The position numbers were made by a program, and so were the translations under genes. DNA of 64,000 bases, from assembly GCA_030762175.1 (NCBI GenBank), contig CM060831.1, forward strand, positions 1,490,501 through 1,554,500, given 5' to 3'. This stretch comes from Metallyticus violacea (lineage: Eukaryota > Arthropoda > Insecta > Mantodea > Metallyticidae). The number at the start of each line of letters is the position of its first letter. Positions within the stretch are counted from its first letter, which is position 1. Below, piece by piece: positions 43,171 through 56,149 of the stretch. Below the pieces are notes generated by a model. That model was not told the DNA's origin and did no database searches. It saw only the letters and a list, made by a program, of their open reading frames with translations.

Positions 43171-44420
43171 CAAGTACGTTTTGCCTCAACTAGAAACTGG
43201 CACTGATTTCTCCACATTTATGAAGAAAATCCATAAACAAGTTCCAGAAAACTGTCAAAAGGTGGCAGGAGGGGATTTTCACTCTTTTTTGCACTCAGAA
43301 GTACCTGTAATGATGTTTGCAGATCCTGGTATTGAACCAAAAGCCTCCGATCCCGAGAACCCGCCTTGCCGAGACTTTTCCGTTACGTAATTAATCTAAA
43401 ATGACGGACTGAAAACTTCCATAACTTGTCCCAACTTCAGAAGCGCTTTCAGAAATCGTCACACTCGATAAGTTGTTTACATTTTCTGCAGTTTCTCGCC
43501 ATCTGTGAAACTTTGTGCCACTCACATACTTGTCTTATCCCCAAAATGTGCCCTTGATCAATGCAAAATGTCGACCAGTTTACAACCTCCCGCGCCAAAA
43601 TTTAATAATGCATTGCGCAACCGACGAATGCATATTCCACTCTGAACTGATCACACGAGATAAAATAAAAAATTCAGTTTACGAACGGTGTTCTAAAAGT
43701 GATATATAATAAAATATCACATGTTTTAAAATTACAAATGGATGCATATATCTGTAATATTTAACGGTTCATTGTCTGGTCTAGGGGTATGGATATTTGA
43801 CAGCCTTGATCTGCCACACCTCATAACAAAAGAACCGTACCCGTTCTTAAAATCGTCGACGACAGAATGAAGAATTCCACGTCAGAAGATGAAAGTTCAA
43901 GTGGAACTCTCAAAAAGGACCTTAAAACTAAAAGCTTTGAGGCGAGATACTAATGCTAATTGCAAAGCAGAAACAGAATAGAGTGGTAAGATACAAGCTA
44001 CTGATTTAAGGTCTGCCACAAACTTCTTCTTCTTCTTTTCTTTCTGCTGGAGTCAGCTGGCCTCCCAAGGAGACAGAGTAAATACGTCGATAATATCGCA
44101 AGCTTCTCAAGGGAATCTACCAACAGATGATTTTCTTGATCAATGCTCTGAAGTAGCGCATCAAGAGATGGGAGAACGGCAATATTTTCAGCAGAGATAA
44201 TTTAAAGTTAATTGTAAACATGTTTCAAAATACACACTTAATAATGTATTTAAAGATGGTTAAACAGTAAATCTTTTCAATAAAATACATGTTCTAGAGA
44301 GCAGAAAAATATGAAAATTCAAATTTAAGACTTCAGTAATTGCAGAGTATTGACGAGAACATGTTTGTGTATAGAGACAAGTTTACTATGGTGAGTGTGT
44401 AGCGAAAGTAGACTGCTCAC
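43171..44420. other. No supported gene; possible SINE head relic
   Basis: GATCCTGGTATTGAACCAAA at 43323 is weakly B-box-like on the minus strand. The plus ORF 43067-43390 includes the shadow of the mariner and unrecognised sequence. Confidence 0.25.
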
Positions 44421-44429
44421 ACGATAAAC

Positions 44430-44690
44430 GCAAAGAGTGTACGCTTTTGTTACACAAGCCGATCACATGAAAACGACATCTTCCAGGATGACTGCTTGGA
44501 TATCCCTAACTCTCTCGGTCTTAATCTTAAAGAGCATGTATGGGACATCGTGGAACGAACCCTTCCATCACCGGACCGGTCGGCTCGTTATGTGCTTGCA
44601 CACTTCAAACCCCATCAGAATCCAAAGATGGCCCTAACTGCATATTACATTAGGTGGTCACAATTCATCGAGCATACAATGTAAATTCTA
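44430..44690 (+). pseudogene. Tc1-like transposase C-terminal relic
   Basis: The frame at 44496-44684 contains LNLKEHVWDIVERTLPSP, corresponding to the Tc1 block SPDLNPIEH.WD.L.R.+. The preceding SPD is degraded (IPNSLG). It is followed by ~35 residues and a FIEHTM-like end (Tc1: LI.SMPRR). The Glu of the DD34E triad would be within NLKEH. This is a canonical Tc1-type copy, distinct from the mariner and DUF4817 relics. Upstream LLHKADHMKTT may be the remains of the second-Asp block. Confidence 0.55.
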
Positions 44691-44694
44691 TGGG

Positions 44695-47600
44695 CAAGAA
44701 TCAATCAGAAAAATTTTTATTTAAAAATGTTAAATGTGATATTTTGTTTGAAAACCATTTGCATTAGAAAGCTTATATTTTTTTCTTGTTCAAACATTAT
44801 TGGTACTTTGATATCCGAAAACTAAGTATATAAAAGAGAAGAACATTATGATAAATGTTATTCAGAGTACATAACACCCACAATTGACAGCGATTGCAAT
44901 CGCACCCAAACTCTAATTTCCCTATCATAAATAGCAAGCAGGAACATCAATACGAGTGTTTTGAGTGCTCACACGAACCATTCATCTGAAAAGAACACAA
45001 ACTGAGGGTCGATTAATTCTTCAATCACTGATCAAATAACGCACACGTGTACATTTGTATTGTTTGGTTTTTAACAATGTTGTTGCTGTATGTGCTGAAA
45101 TTCGAACCTGTTATGCTAAATTTGTTCAAGATTTACGCCAACTTCTGTTAAAAGCGTGTGTTTCCTGTTTTGCACTGAATTGCAGTTCTGGTAGGAGGCA
45201 ACTCATGGAGCACGGACTGTATACTCTATGATACCTACGGTTGTTACTGATTTTATAAATAAAAGTTTTAATTGTTTAAGGAAAGTGAAAATGCCCTATC
45301 CGCACCAACATTAAATTTATTAAGTACGTTTTTCATTTTCCTGGTGAGTTTATGAATACTTTTTGTTGTGATTAATGAAAAAGAATTTGCATTGAAAAGT
45401 AAGAAAGTTGCAATATTTTGATGTAGTGCACTTTAAATATTCAATTTTTATTTAATATAAATAGCTGTGCATAGTATTTTAAACTTGTTTAAAAAAATAC
45501 ATGTTTCTTTGCTAAAAACAATTGACAAAAATTTAAAGATTTTATGCTTATAAGTTTCTAGTATAATGGTGCATTTTCAGAAAGTACAATAAAGTATAAA
45601 AGTTAAAAGAAAAGTCCAAATTGTAGAAGCAATACAGCCTCAAAATCCTCCAGGTTCATAGTCTATTTCCTTTAGATCCTGGTGTCCTTTTCTTCTTTTA
45701 TTTATTTATCTATCTATCAAAACACTAGAAAAATCTCCTCTCTTAAAACAAATATTTGCAAATTTATTGGTATTTAACAGAGTGAGTGGTCCAAAACAAC
45801 GTTAAAAATACTGTGACGCGTAATTTTAAAAATAAATTTACAAAAACCGCTTTAAAACGCATATAAAAATAAGAGAGGTAATGAAAACATTACAATATCA
45901 TTAAAAGCTAAAAGTGTAATTTCATTTTGTCTTCTGTATAACAAGATCAAATATGGCAAAAGGAAGGAAAAGAAATCTAGAGAAGGTTGTGTCAAAGTAA
46001 AACGAAATGACGCAGATCTCGTCAACGTGTTGTTACAAGCAGGATGAGAAACATGGTCGTCAGAATACCGAGGAAAACTTTTATTGTTAACCTCGACAAA
46101 TATAAAATTTTACTAACTCGAAATCTTCTCTCTTTACAGGTGTTGTTGATATGTACATTGTGCTGTATATGCGAGACCAAGTCTATACCAATGTAGCACA
46201 TCTAAAGAATACCGAGGAGATACAGGTTATCCCCTTTAACACACAAAAAATCAAAGTTCTGCCACTATTGTTTAATTAATGTGAACCAAACTACAGAATT
46301 CCTCTTTGGAAGTTTTGGCTTTGTGTTACATCCTCTACTGTTTGTAATTTCACCCCCCCTAAGGGGGTGAGGAGTTACCATAAAGGGTAGGAGATTCCAT
46401 GTTCTCTTATCTCAATAACAGTTGATATCACGGAACATGAATGAACGTCTATGCATCGGTGAATACACCACAATTTTATGACCCTAAATTCATTTAAATA
46501 TTTCTTATTTACCTAGCCCACAAAGCAAGAATGGTGTATGAAGGTATAGAATATGTTGCGCTAAGAACAGAGATATAAAACGCAAATAAAAAAAAAAGAA
46601 AAAGAAAAGAAAACGTCACTGACAAGCTGGACAAGGCCAGGATGGAATGGCTTTCCGTTTTGAGATCCTACCAACTGACGATACAGGTCAAAGAACATAA
46701 CTAGAGTATAATTGAACTTTGTAAATATTATGTGCTGCAGGATAATTAATAAGATGATGTTTTTAAAAAATATGGAAATTCCAGATCTCATTGCTGATGG
46801 ATTAACTTTCCTTCGCATGAGTTCGAGAAGAGTTCAGCCGGAACACAATGCAACATCATTAAAAGTGTAGCTACACTTAATTGCTTAATTTCTATGGGGA
46901 TTTTAATTGAAAGTGTCATGTACTGCTAAGCTATGAGAACATTTGGCCGAGAGTAAACAAGGCGCCAGAGTTGATTACAAGACGCCGATAACTCATCAGA
47001 TATACGAGGGCGGGTGTAAACAACCAGCTCAAGACGACAAAGGGAAAAGCAATTTGTGAAGTGACAACCACTATTCCATATATCACCAGAGAATTTATTC
47101 CTTGTCAAGGCACTGTGGGAGATGTCACCTTAAAAAAGATAAGTCAAGACAGCGACATCAAAGTCAAGCCTGTTCACAGCAGCAGTGAGATCGGATTCGA
47201 CTCCGTGAAGCCTTTTTCCTAACTTAGCACCAGTTCCATTGGAATGCGTGGCCTCTGTGCTTAATCATGACAGGGTCGTTGATGTTGTATGTTTTATTCT
47301 CTTGTGTTCCTAACTTTCATCACACCATGATGGAACCTAAATAAAATTGGAACCATAAATTATGTTCCAAATATGGTTTCCAAGAAGCAAAATGAGCATT
47401 TACTAACAACCGAATCATACCAAAGACTTAATTGGACTATATATAGGTAAAGTTGTACAGATAAAGTCAAGACATGCGCAGAACAACTTCCAGAGTTAAC
47501 TTCTAGAGCGTCGCAAGAGGGTAGGCAAGTAAAACCAGGACGGTTCGCCAAATAAAAAGTGGTAAAAAAAATGCCGCCGGAGAAACCGGACAGCGAAGGT

Positions 47601-48640
47601 AATGACACGCAAAAAGGTCATGCCAAAATAAATTGTAAATATAGCATAACGAAATTAGGCAAGAAATATAATTTCATTTGAGATATATTTGATCAGTAAT
47701 CTTTTAGCTCGAAACCCACTATCACTGCATGCTTTAGCCGCTAAAGCTAACAGTAAATTAACTTGGAAACTTACCACTTGCGAAAACCTTAGGCATTCTG
47801 CATTAAGCTCAACAGAGAGCATTCGTTTTCAGTGTTAAGGAAATAAAAAAAAATTATTAAATGGGAGTATTAAAGGTTCAAATTTTTACTCTTCCACTTC
47901 TCTCATTCTGATTTGCAAAATGTGCAATTCTGTAGGTGACCAAGCTTTTACAAAATTTAATCACGTTTAACTTAATTCGTTCCAAAGCTTGCTGATTCGA
48001 TATTCTAAAATTTTGGAGTATAGTTTTAAAGCTGAGACTTTTAAAACTTCAACAACAATGAAATTACAAAATTAGCGAAGTGTTTTTCAATATGGAGGAA
48101 CAAATTTCCAGCAATCTGTGTGCACACGAGGAATGAAGAGAGAACATGGTTTAATGATGAAGGGATTTAAACACTTCACAGCACCAACCGCGCAGTCGTG
48201 CAGTTCTTTAATTAATTCCTCCTTCAACTGAAGTTGTGCACTGCGGAGCTGTGACGGCTCAATGTTAAAGAGCAAACAACCAAAGACAAGAATACTGATA
48301 ACACTTAGAAAACAAAGCAGTAAGAACATTGCACCTTTAAGTGCGTGAATAGACAGGAGAGCGTAAGTATGTATGTCACACGAATCTACCTTTTTTATTT
48401 CTTGTTATTTTCAGGCGGCGTCTTCAGAAAAAGCGTATTAACTTTACAAGTTAAACAAGCATAAATAAACATTATCACAATATTATGCTATATATATCTT
48501 CACTGCTTACCAACTAGGCGGTCTGGGTTTCATTCCCAGTTGGGATAGTTTGATATTTTTACCAAATTATGTCTCATATTTGAAAGGTAAGTAAGTGTTA
48601 ATTTCATCGTCCAAAAGATATATGGTAGTCGACGTGGGAC
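44695..48640. other. Almost 4 kb without recognised features
   Basis: AT-rich. Minus ORFs at 46818-46561, 47108-46926, 47608-47360 and 48329-48087 show no motif. A CCCCCCCTAAGGGGG hairpin-like word lies at 46351. GGTCTGGGTTTCATTCCCAG at 48519 is B-box-like. Nothing is firmly supported. Confidence 0.3.
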
Positions 48641-48904
48641 CATTAAACATTGTAAACTACGGGTGTACTACCGGGCCTGGTTGTCTCACTACAAGCTGAA
48701 CACTTGGCTTACCGTCTGTGTGATGCTGATCACTTGTTGAGTCACACGGTACTCACCTCGCAGCACGTGTCCGCACAGCACGCTACCCTGGAGTACACTG
48801 AGTGGGAGTGGTCCTTGCGAGCCCCGCTCTGCACAGGAGGACATACCATGTGCTGCGGGGGAGTGGTGCGCGCTCCGTACAGGTTGAGTTCAGACTATGT
48901 ATAA
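48641..48904 (+). other. GC-rich unrecognised ORF beside a minisatellite
   Basis: This ~260-bp patch is notably GC-rich for the window. The ORF 48704-48904 (66 codons) reads Cys/His-containing sequence (CDADHLLSHT, CTGGHTMCCGG) but no known motif pattern. It could be a captured host exon, an element fragment or the progenitor flank of the adjoining minisatellite. Confidence 0.25.
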
Positions 48905-48914
48905 CTATGGAAGA

Positions 48915-49163
48915 GTAAAGTTCCAGTCTAATGGGATAGTAAAGTCAAGTGCACAGTCTAATGGGGTTGTAAAGTTCCAGTCTAATGGGGTAGTGAAGTT
49001 CACGGTCTGATGGGGTAGTGAAGTTCCAGTTTAATAAGGTGAAGTTCACAGTCTAATGTAGTAAAATTCCAGTCTAATGGGTTAGTAAAGTCAAGTATAC
49101 AGTCTAATGGGGTACTTAAGTACACAGTCCAAGGTGTAGTGAAGTTCACAGCCTAATTGGGTA
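48915..49163. repeat. Minisatellite of 21-30-bp units with higher-order pattern
   Basis: Ten units of the type GTGAAGTTCACAGTCTAATG plus GGGTA, lengths in order 24, 30, 24, 25, 21, 22, 24, 30, 24, 25. The 24-30 pair (AAGTTCCAGTCTAATGGG then GTCAAGTGCACAGTCTAATG) recurs as units 1-2 and 7-8, indicating an earlier duplication of a multi-unit block. Confidence 0.9.
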
Positions 49164-49267
49164 GTTAAAACTTTAATTGTGCTTTATACTGAAGCATCAC
49201 AGGAGGTGAATACTGATAACACGAGATTAAATTATAAAGTGTAAAAAGAATATATGAAAGGAGGCGT

Positions 49268-49352
49268 TCCGAGATTAGTTTAGGACACCTTCCCTTTGCC
49301 ATTAATGAATAAGGAAAACCTTGGGGGGGGGGGGGGGAACCGCAGTCAAACT
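49268..49352 (-). repeat. SINE family A body fragment with G16 run
   Basis: The reverse strand gives CAAGGTTTTCCTTATTCATT then GGCAAAGGGAAGGTGTCC, the family A body. A run of about 16 G (plus strand, 49323-49338) stands where other copies have TTTTTTCCC. The tRNA-like head is not preserved. Confidence 0.6.
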
Positions 49353-49624
49353 TCCAATTCAAGAATCCGTACCTAAACTACGTATCTAGGATAGTTAAGT
49401 TCACAGCTTCACAACATTCACATTGAGCTTATAACTACAAAGTTTGCAACTTAAAATTCACCACTTCACACACCGCATGTAGCAAAGTTGAACATCGCGA
49501 GTTCTCTTTTCACTTACATACCATGTTCACAATTTTTAAATGAACAATAATGTGTAATGTACACGCGACATGTTTTACTGTTGTTAACTTCCCGGTTCTC
49601 GCCTGTTAAGTTGAGACTTCTGCA

Positions 49625-50480
49625 TAAGACAAGACTGAGATGACACGCGAAGAACAATATGCTGCTCTTAAATTCTGCTTTCATTTCAACAAAACTTTAG
49701 CTGAGGTCTATGGGGACTTAATTCTCCCGTACAGCACAGCTCGAAGATGCTTTAAACGTTTAAAGAGGAGATACAATAATTTCAAAAGAAGGTGGACCCG
49801 GAACTCCTGTTTGTGCTCTAACAGAAGAAAGCATTAACTCGCTGCTGTCATTGTGAGAGAGGATCGTCGAATAACATTAGAAACATTTTCAGAAATTCTG
49901 AGAATTTCACTGGATGCCACCCAATCAGACGTGTTTGTGCGTTCTAAGACTGCAGCGTGCAGTTGAAGATGAACAGTTTCTTTCAAAGAATCACTGCTGA
50001 TGAAATTTGGCTACATCATTTCGATCCTGAGAGCACACAGCAAAGATACGTGTGAAAATCTCCATCATTGCCAACTCCCCCCCCCCCCAAAGTAAACGTG
50101 GTTGCTTCTGCTGGGAAAGTTATGGTTATCTCTATTTTCGATATTCAAGGAATCGTTTCCAGCATGTCGTACCGCACTTCGCAAACGTTGTTTCTGAATA
50201 TCTCACAAAAATCAATGTGACGTGTGTCCCGTTTTCCTTTTTCCAAAATTGGACAAGTGTCTTTGGAGAGGCATTTTCCATCTTCAGAAGCAGTGGTGAA
50301 GACTGTGACCTGTCAGAAATGGTTTCCAGCATTTCTTTAAGACTAACAGAAATTTGGGACAGTTCATAGATCCAGAGGGGACTACTTTGAAAAAGATCAT
50401 CAAAATTATGAGGACGAGTAAAGATATTTTTAATAAGTTGTAAACTTTATCATGTACAATAAAGTAACATTGTATAAATA
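49625..50480 (+). pseudogene. mariner transposase pseudogene (family A, second long copy)
   Basis: The start ATG at 49640 reads MTREEQYAALKFCFHFNKTL, then AEVYGDLILPYSTARRCFKR, matching the minus-strand copy at 39.17 kb. REDRRITLETFSEILRISLD (49855-49915) is the second helix-turn-helix. At 49980-50050 QRITADEIWLHHFDP-type sequence is the first-Asp block. GYLYFRYSRNRFQHVV matches the VMVF..+G I block. FSIFRSSGEDCDLSEMV, in a shifted frame FPSSEAVVKTV, matches the copies at 15.0 and 38.4 kb. GDYFEKDHQN near 50380 is the C-terminus. A run of about ten C at 50083-50092 causes one frameshift. Confidence 0.75.
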
Positions 50481-50489
50481 TATACATGA

Positions 50490-53400
50490 CACATAAGTTG
50501 AGGTTGCAGCCCAGCGGCTGTCCTCATTACAATGTGCTAAATGTAAATCTGAGTGTCGCTTTCGTTTCAGTGTTCGAAGTTGTCGCGGAGGTGGTAGGTG
50601 GGTTGGTACGTTGCTCAGAAGTTTATTAGTGTCATTTAAAAAGATGCGATGAGTCGATTGTAGCAGGAGTCAAGAACAATGTTCACTGCTTGAATGTGTA
50701 AATATTTATGTAGCGGTGCAGGCGAAGAACCCGGCTCTGAAAGGTTTGGATACTTTTCAGTTGTGAATCAAAATCTCAGTCATATCTTCTTATCATTAGG
50801 AAGTAAATTAGTGGTAAAGGTGATGATCCTTGAAGAAGATATTTCAATTGAGTAATTTTGTGTGGTAGTCTTATATTAAACTATTTGTCTCCAATTGAGT
50901 TTGTTGTCCAGTATGAGATATGATGTGGAGGGTATTCGTTCTCCTTCAAGAGGAATCATTTGATCTCCTTTTTTGTTTTGAATTACTTTAGATTTACAAG
51001 GATTCATTATACTTTTCATTGTTTGCACTATATGCCCAATAGATTGACATATGTTTGAAGGTTGTCAGCTGATGATTTCCATGTACGTTTGGGGATATCG
51101 TCTGCAAACCTTGCTATTGTTAGATTATCGTCATCTGGAAGATCGTGTGTACACATTAGATAAAGAATCGGCGCCCATACACTTCCTTGAGGAACTCCTG
51201 CCTATATGACTGCGTATTTTCATAACCAAGAGAGTGTTCTGGGAGAGTGAAATGACTGTCTTATTCTAAATAAGGTAAGGTTTTAGTTTATACAGCAGTC
51301 TAGTGTGCCCAACCTATTAAATGCCTTCTCAGTATCCAGAAACAGCCCAAAAATATATGACATCAACTACACGATGAAGTGATGCTCGGAAACCAAACTG
51401 AGCATTTGGTATTATGGAATTCGTTGCCTTCGAGAGTCGAGGATAGAGTAGAAATTAAAACATCTTTGAAAACAAAGGGATAAGTTCGGTAACTATGAGG
51501 ATTGTTTTTAGCTTTGTTTGGTTTGTGAATCATTGCAATAAATGCATATTTCCGTTTGTTGGGAGATAACTTAGACGAAGAATGATATTAAACATCTGTG
51601 TTAAAAATACAAGAGTTTTCTGGTGAAATATTACAAGTAGTGGTTTGACAATTAAATCATAACCGGAGATTTGTTGACTGGGCATTTCTTTATTTCATTG
51701 ATTACCTGAGCAGAGGTAAAGTGTGTAGTAAAATTAATTAACAGAAGAGTGCTGTTACTTTCTCTGATATTTCTTGTTCAAATTCAGGATCTCTAGTTGG
51801 ATTCGTTTTGAATTTTTCTTCTAAAATTTTTGAAAATAAATTCACATTTTCTTCTGAAGTACTATGCCAGGAGTTATCAGATCTCAGAGGAGGTATCCTA
51901 TCTTTATATTTTAGTTTTTTGCCATAAAGATCCATCTTTGCAATTAAGAGAAAGCAGTTGATTTCTAGTAGCAAGTATTCTCTCTTAAGGATGCGATGTA
52001 AGTTGGTTATATAGTGTTTAATGAGGAGTGTATCTATTTTATCCCATAATTAAGAACAATTTTGTTTCGCCTCATTGAGCTGTTTCACTTTAGGTGTCAT
52101 TGTAGGTTTACTAGGGTTATTTAAGTGATTATCTTGTCCTGCATTACCAGCGGCAGAGGGATGTACCTTGATAGCATGCTTATTGCCACGTCAATATGTT
52201 GTGGAGTTTTTAAGAAAAATTGTAAGTCTGTGATTTATCTAATGTTGAGCTATAACTATACCAATTGAAGGATTTTTATTAAGGTTGGATGATCATAACT
52301 CCTCATTCGAGATTCAGAACATATTGTGATTATTATATGACCTAAGTTCATAAGTGAGAACCAATGGAGCAGTAAACATATTTGTTAAATTTTTGTTTAT
52401 GAGGAAGTCAAAAACATCAGCAATTTGTCCATCTGCAGGATAATAACTTGGTTCTATGGGATGAATGAAGCATCTAAGAGCATTTTCCCTCGTGGATTGA
52501 CTAAGTTAGAGCTCCATTTTGGGTGTTTGGAATTAAAATCCCCTCCTAGAAGATATCTGTTTGCCATCTCATGTGCTATATTCCAGAAATCTGCTAAGCG
52601 ATCCGATGTTCATAGTTATCAAAATTCTTCAAACTTTTAATTCATTTTCAATAAAATGAGAAAGTTCGACATGAGCTGTCGTATTTGATGATTATGGCAG
52701 ATCCGCCTTTTCTTTGTTGGGCAGGAAAGTGAGCTCGATATATCGGATAACCGGGAATAAAAAATGAATGCGAGGTGCCAATTTTGTCTCGGTAATGAGT
52801 ATTATTAGTTATATTTCTGCAATTCTAAGTGGAAACTTTTAAAGGATTGTTTCTGACATATTTCATTTTTTAAGAAGGGAAGAAACCACTTGTTGTAACA
52901 ATGTGCCCATTAAGATCTATTTTATCAACCGCTTTTTATTATAGTAGTGTCAGTGCTTTGTGATGCATTCTTAGTGGCATCTGCATATGAGGCATAGGCA
53001 TACTTGTATTTATTTCATGATTAGGAACAGAAGTAACAGGTTGTTGCTGTCGGTTGCTGATGTTAGTTTGGGTGGATTCTTCAAGTTCTGAGTGCACAGG
53101 AAACCTTTGTAGTTTGCTTTGTGTTGACCTTTGCAGTTGACACAGACAGGAGAAGATTTTCGATTTCTAATACACTTAGTAGGATGCAAACAATCGCATT
53201 TAACGCACCGGGGAGTCCTATAACAGTAATTCTTAGAATGATATTTTGTACACTGTAATATAGTGTGTAGGCTTAGGTGGTTCAATCTTAACTATAGCAT
53301 TGTAAAGTTTAGCAACTTCATATATTTTTTCATTAATTGGATTTGGTTTTAGATCGAGAAAGAAAAGAGACATAGGAACTTTGGTTACGGGATGGAAAAC

Positions 53401-53680
53401 TGATGTCATTTGTACTGGTTGATAAGCTAATTCGCTCTTACATCACTAATTTAATATCACACGAAGGATGCAGCCCTCTCACTACGATTCTGAAATTCTT
53501 CTCACTTTTAAGTTGGTGTGTGTAGAAATCAGCATCGTTTGTTTGTAAACAGTCTACTGTTTTTCTATATTCTTCAATTGTTTCGAAGTTAACCTTAACT
53601 TTGTTGTCGCTTACAGTCATGTGTTTATAATTTCCGGTTTCCGGCTTTTGTAAATCATTTAGAATCTGGTTAATATTTAC
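50490..53680 (-). pseudogene. Jockey-like non-LTR retrotransposon, degraded
   Basis: Read leftwards. ORF1 (gag-like): LKSEKNFRIVVRGLHPSCD at 53530-53455 (the PRE_C2HC-type segment) and zinc knuckles with CTKYHSKNYCYRTPRCVKC (53250-53195) and CVNCKGQHKANYKGFLC (53145-53095). ORF2: endonuclease GGDFNSKHPKWSSNLVNPRG at 52546-52488; then IPPLRSDNSWHSTSEENVNL with FSKILEEKFKTN (51890-51800), the linker before the polymerase; reverse transcriptase AGVPQGSVWAPILYLM at 51201-51155 and FADD at 51108-51097, catalytic Asp pair intact; IPLEGERIPSTSYLILDNKL (50955-50895). The C-terminal tail reaches about 50620 with a UTR to ~50490. Frames are broken throughout, so it is inactive. Confidence 0.8.
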
Positions 53681-53689
53681 TAAATTGCG

Positions 53690-56030
53690 TATATATAATA
53701 GGTGCAGGCCTATTAATTTGCTTGGGCTTAGCAGTACTTACATCATTACTTCATTGAGTTCTTACAAAGGAGCAAATTTATTAAATGAAACAAATGGAGA
53801 ACCATATTCCAAACCTCTGTCATTTGGCGATTGTTGTATTTTCAGTTTGTGCCATTTCAATTTACGTAATCACACAGTGAAACTGTATTTATCTGTGAGT
53901 TATTATTTAAACAAACGCCAGTAACTATAATTTTAATAATGACGAAGCACTATTAAATAAAACCTTAATGTATTTAAGAGCACTATCAACTCAGCGATTT
54001 CCACCGCCTCCTTGATCCCTAGTAAAGATATGTTGTCAAATAAAGTATGATCATTCTTTATTGAACAGCATTCTTAATTATGAAGCAGAGAAGTTTATAT
54101 CCACAGGTACAACTCCCATATATCACTTTAGTTCATGCTACTAAAAACAATTCTATAAAGGTCATAGCGACTATTCATTCGAACGATGAGTTAAATGAAG
54201 CAATTATCTGTATATAAACCCATTGGCAGGTCAAAGTGGGGGACTGGATAAGTTTGAGTTATCAAACGGAAGCCTTCGTGTCTCAGTGGTCCATAAGACG
54301 CTTTTAGGAATCTGTTGCAAAAGCAGGCGCATTTCTGCGGTGTATAGTGGAGTTTTTTCTCAGTCCACAGGTTCAGCAGAACTTGTTTGAAATTATATGT
54401 TGCAAACATTCTTGGATTATTTTCCTCATCCTGAAGTAAGGCAGAAGTTAATGGTGGAAACAATCAAGATCACGAAGGTGTATCTGTTGAGCCATGAGCA
54501 TATTGAACGCGCTATACATCTTAAAAACATGTAAACATGGGCCGGAAATTTGTCCATCTCTAATAAATTCAAGACGATCGAACGTGGTATATGTGTGCCA
54601 AAATAAATGGAACAGGGTGACGATTTCTGGAAATTCGAACAACAGAGAGGAAACGCACAGGATATTTGGCTCATATTTTCCACTTAGCATATCCCTTTAG
54701 CTATTTAATATGTAAAGACAAAATATCCTGGACAGCCTCAGCATTACAAAATCCTGACAAATTTATTGCATAAAGAGTTACATTGTGAATATTATTAGGT
54801 TTATTTTATCAACATGTACTGAATAAAACTGGATTAACTTGTACACTTATAGTCGATAAGAGACCTTTTCACATTTTTTTTTTTTTTTTTTTTGAGCTGT
54901 TAAGAACTGTTTACTATCCGACAAACCTTTAAGAGTATGTGGTAGTACATTAAATGTTTTAAGATGATGGTAATTAAATTCCTTTTTAAAATTAACTTAC
55001 TGCTGAACTATCGAGATTTTTTCTGCAAATTTATTTCCATTTTTAAAGTAAAACGTCATAAGCGAGAGAGTATATTCAGATGGTAGGGTTAAAATTCCCA
55101 GCTACAGAACAAACTTCTGCAGTAGACTTAATAATGGACTACTAAAATTATTTTCCTTGAATTTTTCTGCCGTTTAGAGATAATATTGATACCTACCGAA
55201 TTTCCCAAAGAATGAAAATAGTCAAAATATATTATTGTTACAGTTCCGACTGAATTAAAATTTCTCAGTGGTCTAATGAGATAACATACTAAACTAAGTT
55301 AAGGTGCAATGGGTGAAGGTTCCATATTTATAAACTACAAAACTTACCTAGAATAACAGGAGAGAGCAAATATAAACATTATTAGGAGGTGATGAGAATG
55401 CGTTGAAGGCTAGTAACCTACCCACCCATCATCGTAGTTTTTTCATAATTGAAATCGGACCAAGAAGGAGAAAGTATGGTGGCATCATGGGTATATCAAC
55501 AGCAAGAATTGTACTAGACGGCGCGTACAGCAGGAAGGGTAAAGAATAAAGCGGTAAAATAGAAATTTACACACGTGCGCACGCACGCACACACATACTA
55601 ACCTAAGGCAAACCTTAAGTGAATCCTAGAAACCGGAGAAGCCAGTGGCTTACTCCTATTCGGTGATAACGACAAAGTTTTATAAAGGTTGGCAACATGG
55701 AATGTGGCAACCCAAAATGTAATAGTTTTCATACAAAAATAGTCAGTGCTCGTATTGTATTAAGATATATCTCTGAAACTCCTTAAAGAAGAAATCTGAA
55801 TTTCTAATTTTAAAGCTAACATTTTACTAAACATAACAGTTTGTAAACCAATAGTCATTAACTAGTACAAAATTAGAAGAAGAAATATTTTATGCATATT
55901 TGAACAAAGATATTAAACATAAAATATGACAAATTGCGAATTATTAATACAAATAAACACTACTTTCAATGTTATGCTTCAAGAAAAAAAAAATGCTTTC
56001 ATGCCTAAAAGTAGAGTCTTTATAATGCAT
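53690..56030. other. No supported gene; T20 run and mariner-end-like fragment
   Basis: ATGATCATTCTTTATTGAAC at 54047-54066 resembles the outer end of family A mariner (cf. 39.27 kb). The minus ORF 54463-54191 and overlapping ORFs to 54700 are unrecognised. A run of about 20 T lies at 54874-54893. A CGCACGCACGCACACACA run is near 55580. Confidence 0.3.
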
Positions 56031-56149
56031 GGCATAGTCATCATAAGGCTCAGAAGCCCGTGCACTGCACAGTTCGTCCTCTTATATGTGCCCTGTACAT
56101 GGTTTCGCTTAGCCAGTCACCATTCTCAAGTGAAAGTACAGCTGATTTC

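Noticed and set aside
46340..46400. CCCCCCCTAAGGGGG as a structured RNA or terminator
   Set aside because: It is a short imperfect palindrome without further pairing or repeated context.
54191..54700. Overlapping minus ORFs as a chemoreceptor exon
   Set aside because: Hydrophobic stretches are short and frames switch; no receptor-family C-terminal motif was found.
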